From Paenibacillus alkaliterrae (GTDB lineage Bacteria; Bacillota; Bacilli; Paenibacillales; Paenibacillaceae), in NCBI RefSeq assembly GCF_021532375.1, contig NZ_JAKGAP010000002.1, positions 288,801 to 352,800 on the forward strand: a stretch of DNA of 64,000 nt, written 5' to 3'. Positions 35,224 through 43,914 of this stretch are shown here, piece after piece. Position 1 is the stretch's first letter. Each line of letters opens with the position of its first letter. The notes beneath the pieces are model-generated. The model saw only the letters and a list, made by a program, of their open reading frames with translations, was not told the origin of the DNA and ran no database searches. The position numbers and the translations under genes are program-made.

Positions 35224-36174
35224 ATGGGGATGAACATACAGGAGGCAACGGAGTCTCCTCTTGTGTGGCAACCGCAAACGGCTGAGGAGGCGTGGAAGTA
35301 CAAACAATCCTATGGAGATGACGGCGTCTATATAGCTGGCGGTACTTTGCTTCGGACGCAATGGGAAGCCGGCACGGCGATCCCGCCACGGCATTTCATT
35401 GATCTGAACAGCATTCCGGGTTTAAACGAAATTAGTATCGGCGAGGAGGGCTTGTTGATCGGAAGCCAGACCACCTTGCAGGCCTGCCGTGCAAATCCGC
35501 TTCTTCAGAGGCATTTTCCCATGGTGATTGCAGCGGTTCGCACCATTGCCGCTCCGTCTATTCGCAATCTGGCAACGATCGGCGGGAATATCGTCTCGGT
35601 TGTCGGGGATTCGATAACGGCACTGCTGGCTTACGATGCCGTGCTTGTTTGGTATAACGGAGTCAAAGAACAGGAGGAGGATTTAGCGGATTGGCTGCCG
35701 GAAGCTGCTAAACCAGGGAATAGGCATGATCGGCTGCTGCTTCGCCTTTTGCTTCCGTTTAAGGCTTACAGGAAGGAAGAAACGCCTTGCTCAAGCGAGG
35801 AGGGCCAAGTGAATTCTGATACGAAGCTGTTTCATGCCTATCATAAAATAGGCCGCCGCGAGTCGTTCACGCCGTCGCTCGTGACAGTATCCGTCAGCGG
35901 ATTGCTGACAAGGACAGGTGTAATCGAAGAATTGCAAATTGCGGTTGGCGGCGGCCAGACGATACCGGGAAGATTGGAAGAAGCGGAACGGGCAGTCAAA
36001 GGCAAGATAGTGGATAATGCCATGCTTGCCTATTTATATGATCGTATTATTGAACTTTACGAGCCCCGGGAGGATATCTTTGCTTCCGCTGCTTACCGAA
36101 AGCGGACGGCAGCTAATTTAATCGTGACGGAATTGTGGAAAGCATTCGGCGGTTTATCCGAACAAGGAGGATGA
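35224..36174 (+). CDS. pucC: Xanthine dehydrogenase FAD-binding subunit
   Basis: 316 residues, CoxM/FAD-binding type. The FAD-binding motifs are YIAGGTLL near the N-terminus and TIAAPSIRNLATIGGNI near 110. It passes electrons from the molybdenum and iron-sulfur subunits to NAD or another acceptor. Start chosen at 35224 with GGGGAGGGGAG directly upstream; 35206 and 35230 are alternatives. Its stop is followed closely by the large subunit. Confidence 0.87.
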   Translation: MGMNIQEATESPLVWQPQTAEEAWKYKQSYGDDGVYIAGGTLLRTQWEAGTAIPPRHFIDLNSIPGLNEISIGEEGLLIGSQTTLQACRANPLLQRHFPMVIAAVRTIAAPSIRNLATIGGNIVSVVGDSITALLAYDAVLVWYNGVKEQEEDLADWLPEAAKPGNRHDRLLLRLLLPFKAYRKEETPCSSEEGQVNSDTKLFHAYHKIGRRESFTPSLVTVSVSGLLTRTGVIEELQIAVGGGQTIPGRLEEAERAVKGKIVDNAMLAYLYDRIIELYEPREDIFASAAYRKRTAANLIVTELWKAFGGLSEQGG

Positions 36175-36179
36175 ATGCG

Positions 36180-38468
36180 ATGCTGTTGAACCGCTCAGGC
36201 AGCGGGGGACGATGGCGGATTCGCCCTGACGGGCCGGATAAGGTAACAGGAGCCCTTGCTTATTTAACGGATATGACAAGTGAAGACATGTTATATGGTC
36301 TCGTACTGAGAAGTGAACATCCGCATGCAGTCATATTAGCTATTTACACGGATAAAGCGAAACAATTGCCCGGCGTACACGCTGTGCTGACGTACTTGGA
36401 CGTTCCCGGCCTGAATGCTTTCGGAATCGCGCACCCGGACCAGCCGGTATTTTGCGAGGATCGGGCGAGGTATATCGGCGATGCGATTGCGGCTGTAGCC
36501 GCGGAATCGCCCGCAATTGCCCAGCAAGCTCTCCAGCTTATTGAAGTGGAGTATGAGCCCTTGCAGGTGATTGACGACCCGGAGCAGGCTTTGCTTGCTG
36601 ATGCGCCGCAGCTTCACCCCAACGGCAACGCGCTTCATCGGACGACCTTCTGCAAGGGGAATACGGAGGAAGGCTTTAAACAATGCACTTATATTATTGA
36701 AGAAACCTATTATACGCCGCGTCAGATGCATACGTATATGGAAACGGAAGGCGGATTGTTTGTACCAGAGGAGAACGGAAGATTGACCGTTTATTCTCCA
36801 ACCCAGCACGGGTTTATGGATCGTTTGCAATTATCGCGCATATTGGCTGTTCCGCAATCCGATATTCGAATCGTATCGAGTCCGATAGGGGGCTCATTCG
36901 GCGGGAAGGATGAGTTGAATGTTCAGCCGTATGGGGCTTTGCTTGCCGTACGAACAGGCCGAGCGGTTAAAATGCATAATTCCAGAAGAGAGTCGGTTCG
37001 CGCCGGCTTGAAGCGCCATCCGATGAAGATTTATATGAAGACGGGAACGGATGCCGCGGGGAAATTGTTGGCCCATGAAGTTAGCCTATTGGCAGATACG
37101 GGGCCTTATTCAACGCTTGGCGCTGAGGTGCTGAATTTCGCCGCTGAACACGCGATTGGACCTTATCGATACGAACACTTGGATGTAAAAGGCGTTTCAG
37201 TATTTACGAATAACGGAATGTCTGGCGAATTCCGAGGTTTTGGCGGCAACCAATCGATCTTCGCGCTTGAGGGCCAAATGGATCGGCTTGCCGAGCGGCT
37301 CGGAATGGAGCCGTGGGATTTCCGCAGGCTGAATTTGCGTAAGGCCGATGATCCTGGACCATTCGATCAGCCCATCGCGATGACCGAGGGCGCGGAACGG
37401 GTGTGGGAAGCTATTGCGAAGTGTCCTTTGTGGCAGGAAAGAAAGGCAATGAAGCAATTGGAGCAGTTTGCCAGGGAGCCTTGGATCAAAACGGGTATTG
37501 GTGCTGCAATCACCATGCATGGGGCTGGACTTGGCGTCGGCATTCCTGATCCGGCGGGCGGACGATTACTGCTCGCGGACGACGGGAAGATCGAAGCCGT
37601 ATTCGGTTACGAGGAGTTCGGTCAAGGCTTGATCGCATCGCTGGAACAAATGCTGATCGAACAGTTCGGTATCGCCGACGGAGATATACGAATCATTATC
37701 GGAGATACCGATGTTGTGCCGGACAGCGGATCAACGACGGCCTCGCGGGCGACGGCGATGATGTGGAAATCGCTGCAAAGGCTGCGTGCTCCCTTTACGG
37801 GGCAGATGTTAGAGCGAGCCTCTTCCATCATCGGGTTTCCTGCCGGACAGCTTCGCCTCAGTGAAGGCGGCATCAGGAAAATCGGAGCCGACGAGCTTCT
37901 GCTTACTTTTAAAGAGCTTGCGAATGCGGAAGGAGTGCCCATTCGCTGCGAAACGGCTTTTAACTTCCCGACTTCCGCTACGGACCGGGTAGGCGCTCAC
38001 TTCATGTATACGTATTCCGCCGTTGCGGTGATGGTGGAGCTTAATACATTGTCAGGCCGAGTGAGGGTACTTCAGCAATACCATGCGGTGGCTGCAGGTC
38101 CCGTCGTTAATCCGCAAGGCTACCTGGGGCAAATCGAGGGTGGAAGCAGTATGGCGCTCGGCTTCACCTTAACGGAAGAAGCGGTTATGGAGAAAGGGCA
38201 TTATATGACGCGTAATTTGGATACGTACCTGATTCCGACCATTGCCGATCAAAGAGGCACGGTCGAGGTTGAGCCGATCGAGCATCTGCCGGAAGATGAC
38301 GAATACGGTCCGCGCGGCATCGGAGAGGTCGGTTCAGTAACCCTTGCCCCCGCCATTGCGGCAGCCATCCGGCAAGCAAGCGGCAAATGGGTGAATCGTT
38401 TGCCGGTTGATCCGGGCTCTTTGCAGGAAACGCCTTTTTTTCTGAATAGGGCGGTGAGCGAAGGATGA
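36180..38468 (+). CDS. pucD: Xanthine dehydrogenase molybdenum-binding subunit
   Basis: 762-residue large subunit that oxidises hypoxanthine and xanthine to urate at a molybdopterin centre. Visible are YIGDAIAAVAAESPAIAQQA, GGSFGGKDEL, the EFRGFGGNQ segment, EEFGQGLIASLEQ and the active-site Glu in GPRGIGEVGS near the C-terminus. AAGGAGG lies 9 bases before the ATG at 36180; the ATG at 36171 is too close to it. It overlaps the iron-sulfur subunit start. Confidence 0.92.
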   Translation: MLLNRSGSGGRWRIRPDGPDKVTGALAYLTDMTSEDMLYGLVLRSEHPHAVILAIYTDKAKQLPGVHAVLTYLDVPGLNAFGIAHPDQPVFCEDRARYIGDAIAAVAAESPAIAQQALQLIEVEYEPLQVIDDPEQALLADAPQLHPNGNALHRTTFCKGNTEEGFKQCTYIIEETYYTPRQMHTYMETEGGLFVPEENGRLTVYSPTQHGFMDRLQLSRILAVPQSDIRIVSSPIGGSFGGKDELNVQPYGALLAVRTGRAVKMHNSRRESVRAGLKRHPMKIYMKTGTDAAGKLLAHEVSLLADTGPYSTLGAEVLNFAAEHAIGPYRYEHLDVKGVSVFTNNGMSGEFRGFGGNQSIFALEGQMDRLAERLGMEPWDFRRLNLRKADDPGPFDQPIAMTEGAERVWEAIAKCPLWQERKAMKQLEQFAREPWIKTGIGAAITMHGAGLGVGIPDPAGGRLLLADDGKIEAVFGYEEFGQGLIASLEQMLIEQFGIADGDIRIIIGDTDVVPDSGSTTASRATAMMWKSLQRLRAPFTGQMLERASSIIGFPAGQLRLSEGGIRKIGADELLLTFKELANAEGVPIRCETAFNFPTSATDRVGAHFMYTYSAVAVMVELNTLSGRVRVLQQYHAVAAGPVVNPQGYLGQIEGGSSMALGFTLTEEAVMEKGHYMTRNLDTYLIPTIADQRGTVEVEPIEHLPEDDEYGPRGIGEVGSVTLAPAIAAAIRQASGKWVNRLPVDPGSLQETPFFLNRAVSEG

Positions 38469-38962
38469 GCGATAAAGTATCCGGGAATGAATTAGCGAAC
38501 GGGCTGACCTGCTCCATTAACGGCGGCGTGCAGTCGATTCCCGCTTCTCCATCCAAGACGTTACTGACCCTCTTGAGAGACGATTTTGCACTTACCGGGA
38601 CAAAACGTTCCTGTGATATCGGACGCTGCGGCGCATGCATGGTCTTGATCGACGGAAAGCCGTTTAATTCCTGTTTGACGATGGCTTATCAGTGCTGCGG
38701 AAAACAAATTACAACGATCGAAGGCTTGTCCGCGGGCGGAATCGGCTCGATTCAGCAAGCTTTTCTGGAAGAGGGGGGCTTTCAATGCGGCTATTGCACA
38801 CCGGGAATGATCATTTCCGTTAAAGCCTTGCTCGATGATAATCCGGATCCTTCCGATGATGAAATCGCGGAGGCGTTGTCCGGAAACCTATGCCGCTGCA
38901 CGGGCTATGGCGGAATATGGCGGGCGGTTAAACGGGCAATAGAATTGATTGGATGCCAATAA
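38465..38962 (+). CDS. pucE: Xanthine dehydrogenase 2Fe-2S subunit
   Basis: 165 residues with two [2Fe-2S] domains. The plant-type ferredoxin cluster is in CDIGRCGACMVLIDGKPFNSC (Cys about 44, 49, 52 and 64), and the helical cluster is in CGYCTPGM and CRCTGY. ATGA-type overlap with pucD shows coupling. Together with pucC and pucD it makes a complete bacterial three-subunit xanthine dehydrogenase. Confidence 0.93.
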   Translation: MSDKVSGNELANGLTCSINGGVQSIPASPSKTLLTLLRDDFALTGTKRSCDIGRCGACMVLIDGKPFNSCLTMAYQCCGKQITTIEGLSAGGIGSIQQAFLEEGGFQCGYCTPGMIISVKALLDDNPDPSDDEIAEALSGNLCRCTGYGGIWRAVKRAIELIGCQ

Positions 38963-39025
38963 AAGCGATCGGACCGTTTCCGGATGCAGATCTGGAGACG
39001 GCCGCGATTCATAGGAGTGCTGGAA

Positions 39026-39547
39026 ATGACGATAACGATCGAGCAAATTAATGCAATGAACAGGGAGGAATTTACTCGGCTGCTGGGTGCCGTTTTTGAG
39101 CATTCGCCTTGGGTCGCAAGCGCTGCATGGGAATCTCGTCCGTTTGGTTCGGCGGATGATCTTCATGCAGCGATGATGAATGTTGTGCGGGAATCGAGGG
39201 TGGAGACTATCGTAGACCTGTTCCGCGCGCATCCGGATCTCGGGACAAGGCTTGCCGTAGCCGAATATTCTGCTCGGGAGCAGCGAGGCGCCGGACTGAA
39301 TCAATTGACATCCGAGGAATACGAGCGTTTTTACCAAATGAACCGAACGTATGTGAAGACGTTTGGATTTCCGTTCATTTTGGCAGTCAGAGGGAAAAAG
39401 AAAGAGCAAATTCTTTCTGCCATGGAAGCTAGAATGAAGCATACGGCTAATGAGGAAGCGGCGCAAGCGCTGCTTGAGATCGAGAAGATTTCCGGATCCC
39501 GCTTAAGAGACCTTATTACGGAATCGAGAGGGGATGGGATGCATTGA
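39026..39547 (+). CDS. uraD: OHCU decarboxylase (uricase pathway)
   Basis: 173 residues. Decarboxylates 2-oxo-4-hydroxy-4-carboxy-5-ureidoimidazoline to (S)-allantoin. Motifs are FEHSPWVASAAW, FRAHPDLGTRLA (catalytic His) and SAREQRGAGLNQLTSEEYERF, ending LLEIEKISGSRLRDLI. In Bacillus subtilis this domain is fused to urate oxidase in PucL; here the two are separate but overlap at TGATGA. The start at 39026 is preferred over 38984, with GGAGTGC upstream. Confidence 0.93.
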   Translation: MTITIEQINAMNREEFTRLLGAVFEHSPWVASAAWESRPFGSADDLHAAMMNVVRESRVETIVDLFRAHPDLGTRLAVAEYSAREQRGAGLNQLTSEEYERFYQMNRTYVKTFGFPFILAVRGKKKEQILSAMEARMKHTANEEAAQALLEIEKISGSRLRDLITESRGDGMH

Positions 39548-40503
39548 TGAAATTACGCAGCGGACGAACGCTTTATTATGGCAAAGGTGACGTGCTTAGC
39601 TACCGGACGTATGCGGCGCCGCTCTCGGTTAAGGCGATACCGGAATCTCTCTATACAGGCGATACAAACATTATTTTTGCCCATAATATAATGTTTTCGG
39701 TGAGCAGCGAGGTGCTGCTTACCTCGTTTACGCAGGGCGATAATACCCAAGTCGTTGCCACGGATTCGATGAAAAATTTCATTTTGCGCCAAACGGCCAA
39801 TTACGACGGCAGTACGACGGAAGGTCTGCTCGCATATATCAGTGAACGTTTTCTTGAGTGGTATCCACATATCGAGGCGATTGAAATCAGTGCAGATCGA
39901 ATGCCTTTTGGCTCCGTGTCCGTGACCGAAGGAAGCGGCTGGCGTGATAGCCAGCTCGTCTTTCGACGGTCCCATAATGAGCACGCATGTGCTCGTTTGA
40001 AGTGGATGCGAAGCGATGCGGGCATAGCGCTGTCGGAGCACGAATGTGCAATGAAGGAGATTCAGCTTATTAAGGTAAGCGGCAGCTCCTTCTACGGCTT
40101 CGTGCGCGATGAGTATACGACCTTGCCGGAAAGCTATGACCGGCCTTTGTTTATTTTTCTGGATGTGTGCTGGACCTATTCCGAGGCGGAGGATGCGTTC
40201 GATCATAAACGAGATCGTTACGTGCCGTCCGAGCAGGTTCGCGATATAGCGCATACCGTCTTTCATTCCAGCAACACCCCATCGATTCAAAATTTAATCT
40301 ACCGGATAGGACATCGTGTTTTATCGAGTTTCCCGCAGCTATCGGAAATTCGTTTCGAATCCAACAACCGGACATGGGAAACGATCGTGGAGCCAGCGGG
40401 TCCGGTCTCGGCCGGGGTATATACCGAGCCGCGGCCTCCATACGGCTTCCAAGGTTTTACGATGACGAGGGAGGATTTGAACGAGGGAAGGATAGATGAG
40501 TGA
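39547..40503 (+). CDS. pucL: Urate oxidase (uricase)
   Basis: 318-residue cofactor-free oxidase converting urate to 5-hydroxyisourate. Conserved features are YYGKGDVLSYRTY at the N-terminus, TGDNTQVVATDSMKNFIL-like TQGDNTQVVATDSMKNFI near 63-80 with the catalytic Thr, and NNRTW near the C-terminus. A TTG at 39544 precedes the ATG, which is preferred. It is a separate gene and not fused to the decarboxylase. Confidence 0.92.
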   Translation: MKLRSGRTLYYGKGDVLSYRTYAAPLSVKAIPESLYTGDTNIIFAHNIMFSVSSEVLLTSFTQGDNTQVVATDSMKNFILRQTANYDGSTTEGLLAYISERFLEWYPHIEAIEISADRMPFGSVSVTEGSGWRDSQLVFRRSHNEHACARLKWMRSDAGIALSEHECAMKEIQLIKVSGSSFYGFVRDEYTTLPESYDRPLFIFLDVCWTYSEAEDAFDHKRDRYVPSEQVRDIAHTVFHSSNTPSIQNLIYRIGHRVLSSFPQLSEIRFESNNRTWETIVEPAGPVSAGVYTEPRPPYGFQGFTMTREDLNEGRIDE

Positions 40504-40880
40504 TGAGCGGGCGGATATCGACTCATGTTCTTGATTTAGCCGGCGGAAGACCGGTCGTTGGCATTGCCATCGAGCTATGGTATTTGGGCGATGGTTTAAC
40601 CTCTCCTAATCATTCGCCAGTCTTGATAGGCACTTTTAAAACAAACGGCAACGGCCGCGTTGACCAGCCGCTTCTGGAAGGCGATGCTCTAAAGGAAGGC
40701 GTGTATGAGCTTATATTCGAGGCGGGGGACTTTTTCCGGCGAGAAGAACATTTGGCCGCTATTTCTAACAGTATGTTTGACCGGATTCCAATCCGTTTTC
40801 ATATCAAGGACAGGAGCTCGCATTTTCATGTACCGCTGCTTATTGCACCGGGAGGATATAGTACGTATCGGGGAAGTTAA
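40503..40880 (+). CDS. pucM: 5-hydroxyisourate hydrolase
   Basis: 125-residue transthyretin-related protein. The N-terminal ISTHVLDLAGGRP holds catalytic His and the protein ends with the diagnostic tetrapeptide YRGS. It hydrolyses the uricase product to OHCU. Overlaps the uricase stop at TGATG, completing the three-enzyme urate-to-allantoin set. Confidence 0.95.
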   Translation: MSGRISTHVLDLAGGRPVVGIAIELWYLGDGLTSPNHSPVLIGTFKTNGNGRVDQPLLEGDALKEGVYELIFEAGDFFRREEHLAAISNSMFDRIPIRFHIKDRSSHFHVPLLIAPGGYSTYRGS

Positions 40881-40972
40881 AAAGCGCATGAGGTATACAT
40901 GCAGTCTGTAAGGTGTATGAATATACGGAAGGAAGCATGCTGTAAAAATGGATGCGGAAAGGACATTTGACG

Positions 40973-42043
40973 ATGACCGTACCAAATGAACGAACGGCAA
41001 GGGAGAAGTCGTTATTGTTACTGCTGCCTAAGGTCGATTTGCATGTGCACTTGGATGGAAGCGTCAAGCCTGAAACGTTGAAGGCGCTTGCTTTGGAGCA
41101 GGCAAAACCTTTGCCGATTGCCTCAGACTCCGAGCTGCAGGATCGGATGAAGGTAAGTCGGCATAACGAGAATCTTAAGCAATATTTAGCTACATTCAGC
41201 TTTGTGCTGCCTTACTTGCAAAGCGGTGCAGCGCTTGAACGCATTGCCTACGAGGTTGTTGAACAGGCAGCCGGCCAACGCGTGAAATATATCGAGGTAC
41301 GGTTCGCTCCGCAGCTGCACCGGCAAATGGGCTTATCTATTCATGATGTGATTCATCATGTGGTTAAAGGTCTGAGACTCGGCGAGCAGGCGTTCGGAAC
41401 GATGGCTAGAGCGATCATCATTTGCCTGCGCAGTCATTCTTATGAGTGGAATAAGGCGGTAATCGAGGAAGCGGGACGCTTTTATAATCATGGTGTCGTT
41501 GCAGTCGATTTGGCAGGTGACGAGGCTTCGTTCCCGGCGGCGCTCTTTCGCTCCCTGTTCGATGAAGCCCGGCACTTAGGTTTGCCGATTACGATACATG
41601 CGGGGGAAGCGGCCGGCGCCGACAATGTTCGGGTGGCCGTCACCGAGCTTGGCGCATCCCGAATCGGGCATGGCGTGCGAATGCTCGAGGATCATTCGGT
41701 GATGCAGCTTGTGAAGGAACGGCAAATTCCGCTGGAGATGTGTCCATTGAGTAATATACAGACAAAGGCTGTGCCGGGATGGGAGGTTTATCCTATTCGC
41801 CGTTATTTGGACGATGGCATTGCAGTGACGGTGAATACGGATAATCTGACCGTGTCGGATACGACGATATTAAAGGAATACGAGCTGCTGATGGAGCATT
41901 GCAGCTTAACTCTGACCGACATCGGGAAAATTATTATGAATGGGGTACGGGCGGCTTTTCTGGTAAAGGAAGAGAAAGAACGATTGATTGCGCAATTTGA
42001 GAAGGAGTTTAGTGACTTGGGATTGGATGTAGAGGCGCGGTGA
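40973..42043 (+). CDS. Adenosine deaminase
   Basis: 356-residue zinc enzyme. PKVDLHVHLDGS gives His24 and His26; TIHAGEAAG near 212, RIGHG, MCPLSNIQTKAV and VTVNTDNLTVSDTTI provide the remaining metal and catalytic residues. It converts adenosine to inosine, feeding hypoxanthine to xanthine dehydrogenase. Related adenine deaminases share most motifs, so adenosine is inferred from the overall pattern. Start at 40973 after GGAAAGGAC. Confidence 0.85.
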   Translation: MTVPNERTAREKSLLLLLPKVDLHVHLDGSVKPETLKALALEQAKPLPIASDSELQDRMKVSRHNENLKQYLATFSFVLPYLQSGAALERIAYEVVEQAAGQRVKYIEVRFAPQLHRQMGLSIHDVIHHVVKGLRLGEQAFGTMARAIIICLRSHSYEWNKAVIEEAGRFYNHGVVAVDLAGDEASFPAALFRSLFDEARHLGLPITIHAGEAAGADNVRVAVTELGASRIGHGVRMLEDHSVMQLVKERQIPLEMCPLSNIQTKAVPGWEVYPIRRYLDDGIAVTVNTDNLTVSDTTILKEYELLMEHCSLTLTDIGKIIMNGVRAAFLVKEEKERLIAQFEKEFSDLGLDVEAR

Positions 42044-42079
42044 TTCCGAAATCGCAATGGTCTATAGGATTTGTTTAGA

Positions 42080-42116
42080 AGGCTCGTGTCTGCGTGAAGA
42101 CAATTGAGCCTCTTTG
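42080..42116 (+). terminator. Possible terminator of the purine operon
   Basis: An interrupted hairpin (outer arms 42080-42085 and 42106-42111, plus an inner 4-bp stem) followed by CTTTG. Weak T run, but placed 37 bases after the last gene of the run. Confidence 0.4.
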
Positions 42117-42222
42117 AGTTAGAGGATGAGTTGGTTGGCTATTGTTTCCAAATGTTATTATGGTTGGTATACTAAAACATATATTTATCCAGCAGTAGAA
42201 ACGATAGCGTAAAGGCGGAAAA

Positions 42223-42756
42223 ATGATGAACGATCATGAACAAAAGGCAAAAGAGTTGTTTGCGACCTATTACGGCAGCTTCATTCAAATGCATCGTGAA
42301 GGCAAGCTGGAAAAATATAAGAGTTATGACATTTCGAAAGAAGTCGAGTCAGAATGGCACAAGGAGATGATGGAGAAGTTTAGCCGCGGGCTGTCCATTA
42401 CAAACTGGGATGCATTGCTTCAATTACAGTCACTAGCGAGAAATTATCAGGATAGTCAGATACTTGAGAATATTATTGCATTCACCTCCCGGCAGATCAT
42501 GTCTGCTGATAGCATCGTTAAGCTCACGTATGCCGAAACTACAATTGATTTGATTAAATCAATTCCAAACCAATACTCACCTGAATTAATCATAAAAGCT
42601 TTTAAAGTAATCATTCGTATTCTTGATGACATTATTGCTAAGCCATTAGTTATTGATCCTGGACATGAGCTGAATCTATTCAATCTCAAAGATAAGAAAT
42701 CATTAAATAATAGAGCCAAGAAAAATATAGATGCGATCGTCGATTATCTAAATTAA
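42223..42756 (+). CDS. Hypothetical helical protein
   Basis: 177 residues, starting ATG-ATG after AAAGGCGGAAAA. Predominantly charged helical sequence (KAKELFATYYGSFIQ, KYKSYDISKEVE) with no signal peptide, membrane segment or motif I recognise. Codon usage is AT-richer than in the purine genes. The following two genes are broken. Confidence 0.65.
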   Translation: MMNDHEQKAKELFATYYGSFIQMHREGKLEKYKSYDISKEVESEWHKEMMEKFSRGLSITNWDALLQLQSLARNYQDSQILENIIAFTSRQIMSADSIVKLTYAETTIDLIKSIPNQYSPELIIKAFKVIIRILDDIIAKPLVIDPGHELNLFNLKDKKSLNNRAKKNIDAIVDYLN

Positions 42757-42793
42757 TGAAAGAGTAGTCATTATAATACGGGGAGAAAAATGA

Positions 42794-43252
42794 ATGGAAC
42801 ATGTATTACTGGTTTAGGTTGCACCTGATCATGAGCATTTACAAAAGCTAATTGCGAAGCTGGATCATTACTTGAGTAAGCTTTACCCGGCTGATGAGAT
42901 TTTTGGGGTGGATTTTGAGGATTTGAAAATAAACGAAATTGTATTTATCGTCGCGTATTTAAATGATACTCCAGTTGGTTGCGGCGCGATCAGACCTATC
43001 GATCAAGAATCCACCGAGTTAAAGCGATTTTTCGTTGAAGAGGCATATCGTAATAAAGGAATTGCTAAAATGATTTTAATAGAGCTTGAGGCAAGAGCAA
43101 GGGAAGCGAAGTATAAAAGCATAAAGTTGGAAACGGGAGAAGAGCAGGTAGAAGCTGTTAGCTTTTATAAGAAGAATGGCTACTATCCTACCGAAAAGTT
43201 CGGAGAGTATGTAGACAGTGAAACAAGCCGGTGTTATGAAAAAAGATTTTAA
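42794..43252 (+). pseudogene. GNAT N-acetyltransferase with in-frame stop
   Basis: From ATG 42794 (GGGAGAAAA upstream) the frame reads MEHVLLV, then TAG at 42815-42817, then continues in the same frame with VAPDHEHLQKLIAKLDHYL and a full GNAT domain: acetyl-CoA loop YRNKGIAKMILIELEARA and C-terminal FYKKNGYYPTEKFGEY. Removing the stop gives about 152 residues, normal for the family, so this is a nonsense-mutated gene. Restart at a TTG (42872) would lose the first strand. A sequencing error is possible. Confidence 0.75.
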
Positions 43253-43406
43253 ATGGATTTTTATCGTCTAAAGAATGAAAATTATGCAAAAGTGCAGCAT
43301 TTGTAAGCATTCCTTTACATACAAGCAGATCATAAGGTCTTGCTTTGGATTTAATTTTTAAGTTATATAATTAGATTTAAGACAGTGGATAAGGAGGGAT
43401 AATGCT

Positions 43407-43726
43407 ATGAGCAGAAGTTTTTTCTTATTACAGGTACCACTAGAGGAATTGGAGAAAGTCTTGCTAAAATGCTTTTGGCAGAGGGTCATCATGTTTGCGG
43501 ATTGTTCAGATCATCCTCTGATTTAGAAGCTCTTTATTCGAATTATCATCATGCCACTTTTGATTTAAGCCAAATATTTGAAATAGAGTTGATAGTAAAA
43601 TCTATTATCGGAACCATTCCTTATGATCAATTCGAAATGATTTGTCTCGTCAATAATGCGGCCATGCTCGAACTATTGAAACCCATTGATCGTTGTACGA
43701 TGGTAGAAATATTCAAGGAAAATTAA
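43407..43726 (+). pseudogene. Short-chain dehydrogenase, frameshifted and truncated
   Basis: A good ribosome site (AAGGAGGG) precedes ATG 43407. The first codons read MSRS, but the SDR N-terminus KFFLITGTTRGIGESLA is in another frame, so one base (probably an A near 43416) is missing. The frame then runs through AEGHHVCGLFRSS and NNAAMLELL and ends after about 105 residues, against about 245 for the family (YueD/benzil reductase-like). The active-site Tyr region is gone. Confidence 0.75.
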
Positions 43727-43746
43727 AATAAATTCTTATGATTGAA

Positions 43747-43887
43747 TTGACAACCATTTCGGGATGGTGTAAATTAGAAATCAGTTAGTGTATCGGTTTC
43801 CAAGAAAACAAAAAAAACCTTCATTTTATGATTTATAAGCGATTTGCAAGCGCTTATTTTTTTGGAATTCTGGTGTATCGATTTCCA
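43747..43887 (+). promoter_or_regulatory. Promoter, repeated operator-like sites and leader hairpin of the LacI cluster
   Basis: TTGACA (43747-43752) and TAAATT (43770-43775), 17 bases apart, form a good sigma-A promoter. Two copies of TGTATCGRTTTCCA lie at 43789-43802 and 43874-43887, which differ at one base and resemble LacI-family half operators. Between them is a hairpin (see next entry). A CcpA cre-like sequence TGCAAGCGCTT sits at 43845-43855. The layout suggests autoregulation of the LacI gene. Confidence 0.6.
43835..43864 (+). terminator. Hairpin with T tract in the lacI leader
   Basis: Arms 43835-43841 (ATAAGCG) and 43851-43857 (CGCTTAT) are followed by seven T (43857-43863). It lies after the promoter and before the regulator gene, so it could attenuate transcription; it overlaps the cre-like sequence, which is an alternative reason for the symmetry. 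Confidence 0.5.
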
Positions 43888-43914
43888 AAACGATAGCAGG
43901 GAGTGATGATAGCT

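Noticed and set aside
36336..36830. Minus-strand frame within pucD
   Set aside because: Shadow of the conserved xanthine dehydrogenase sequence.
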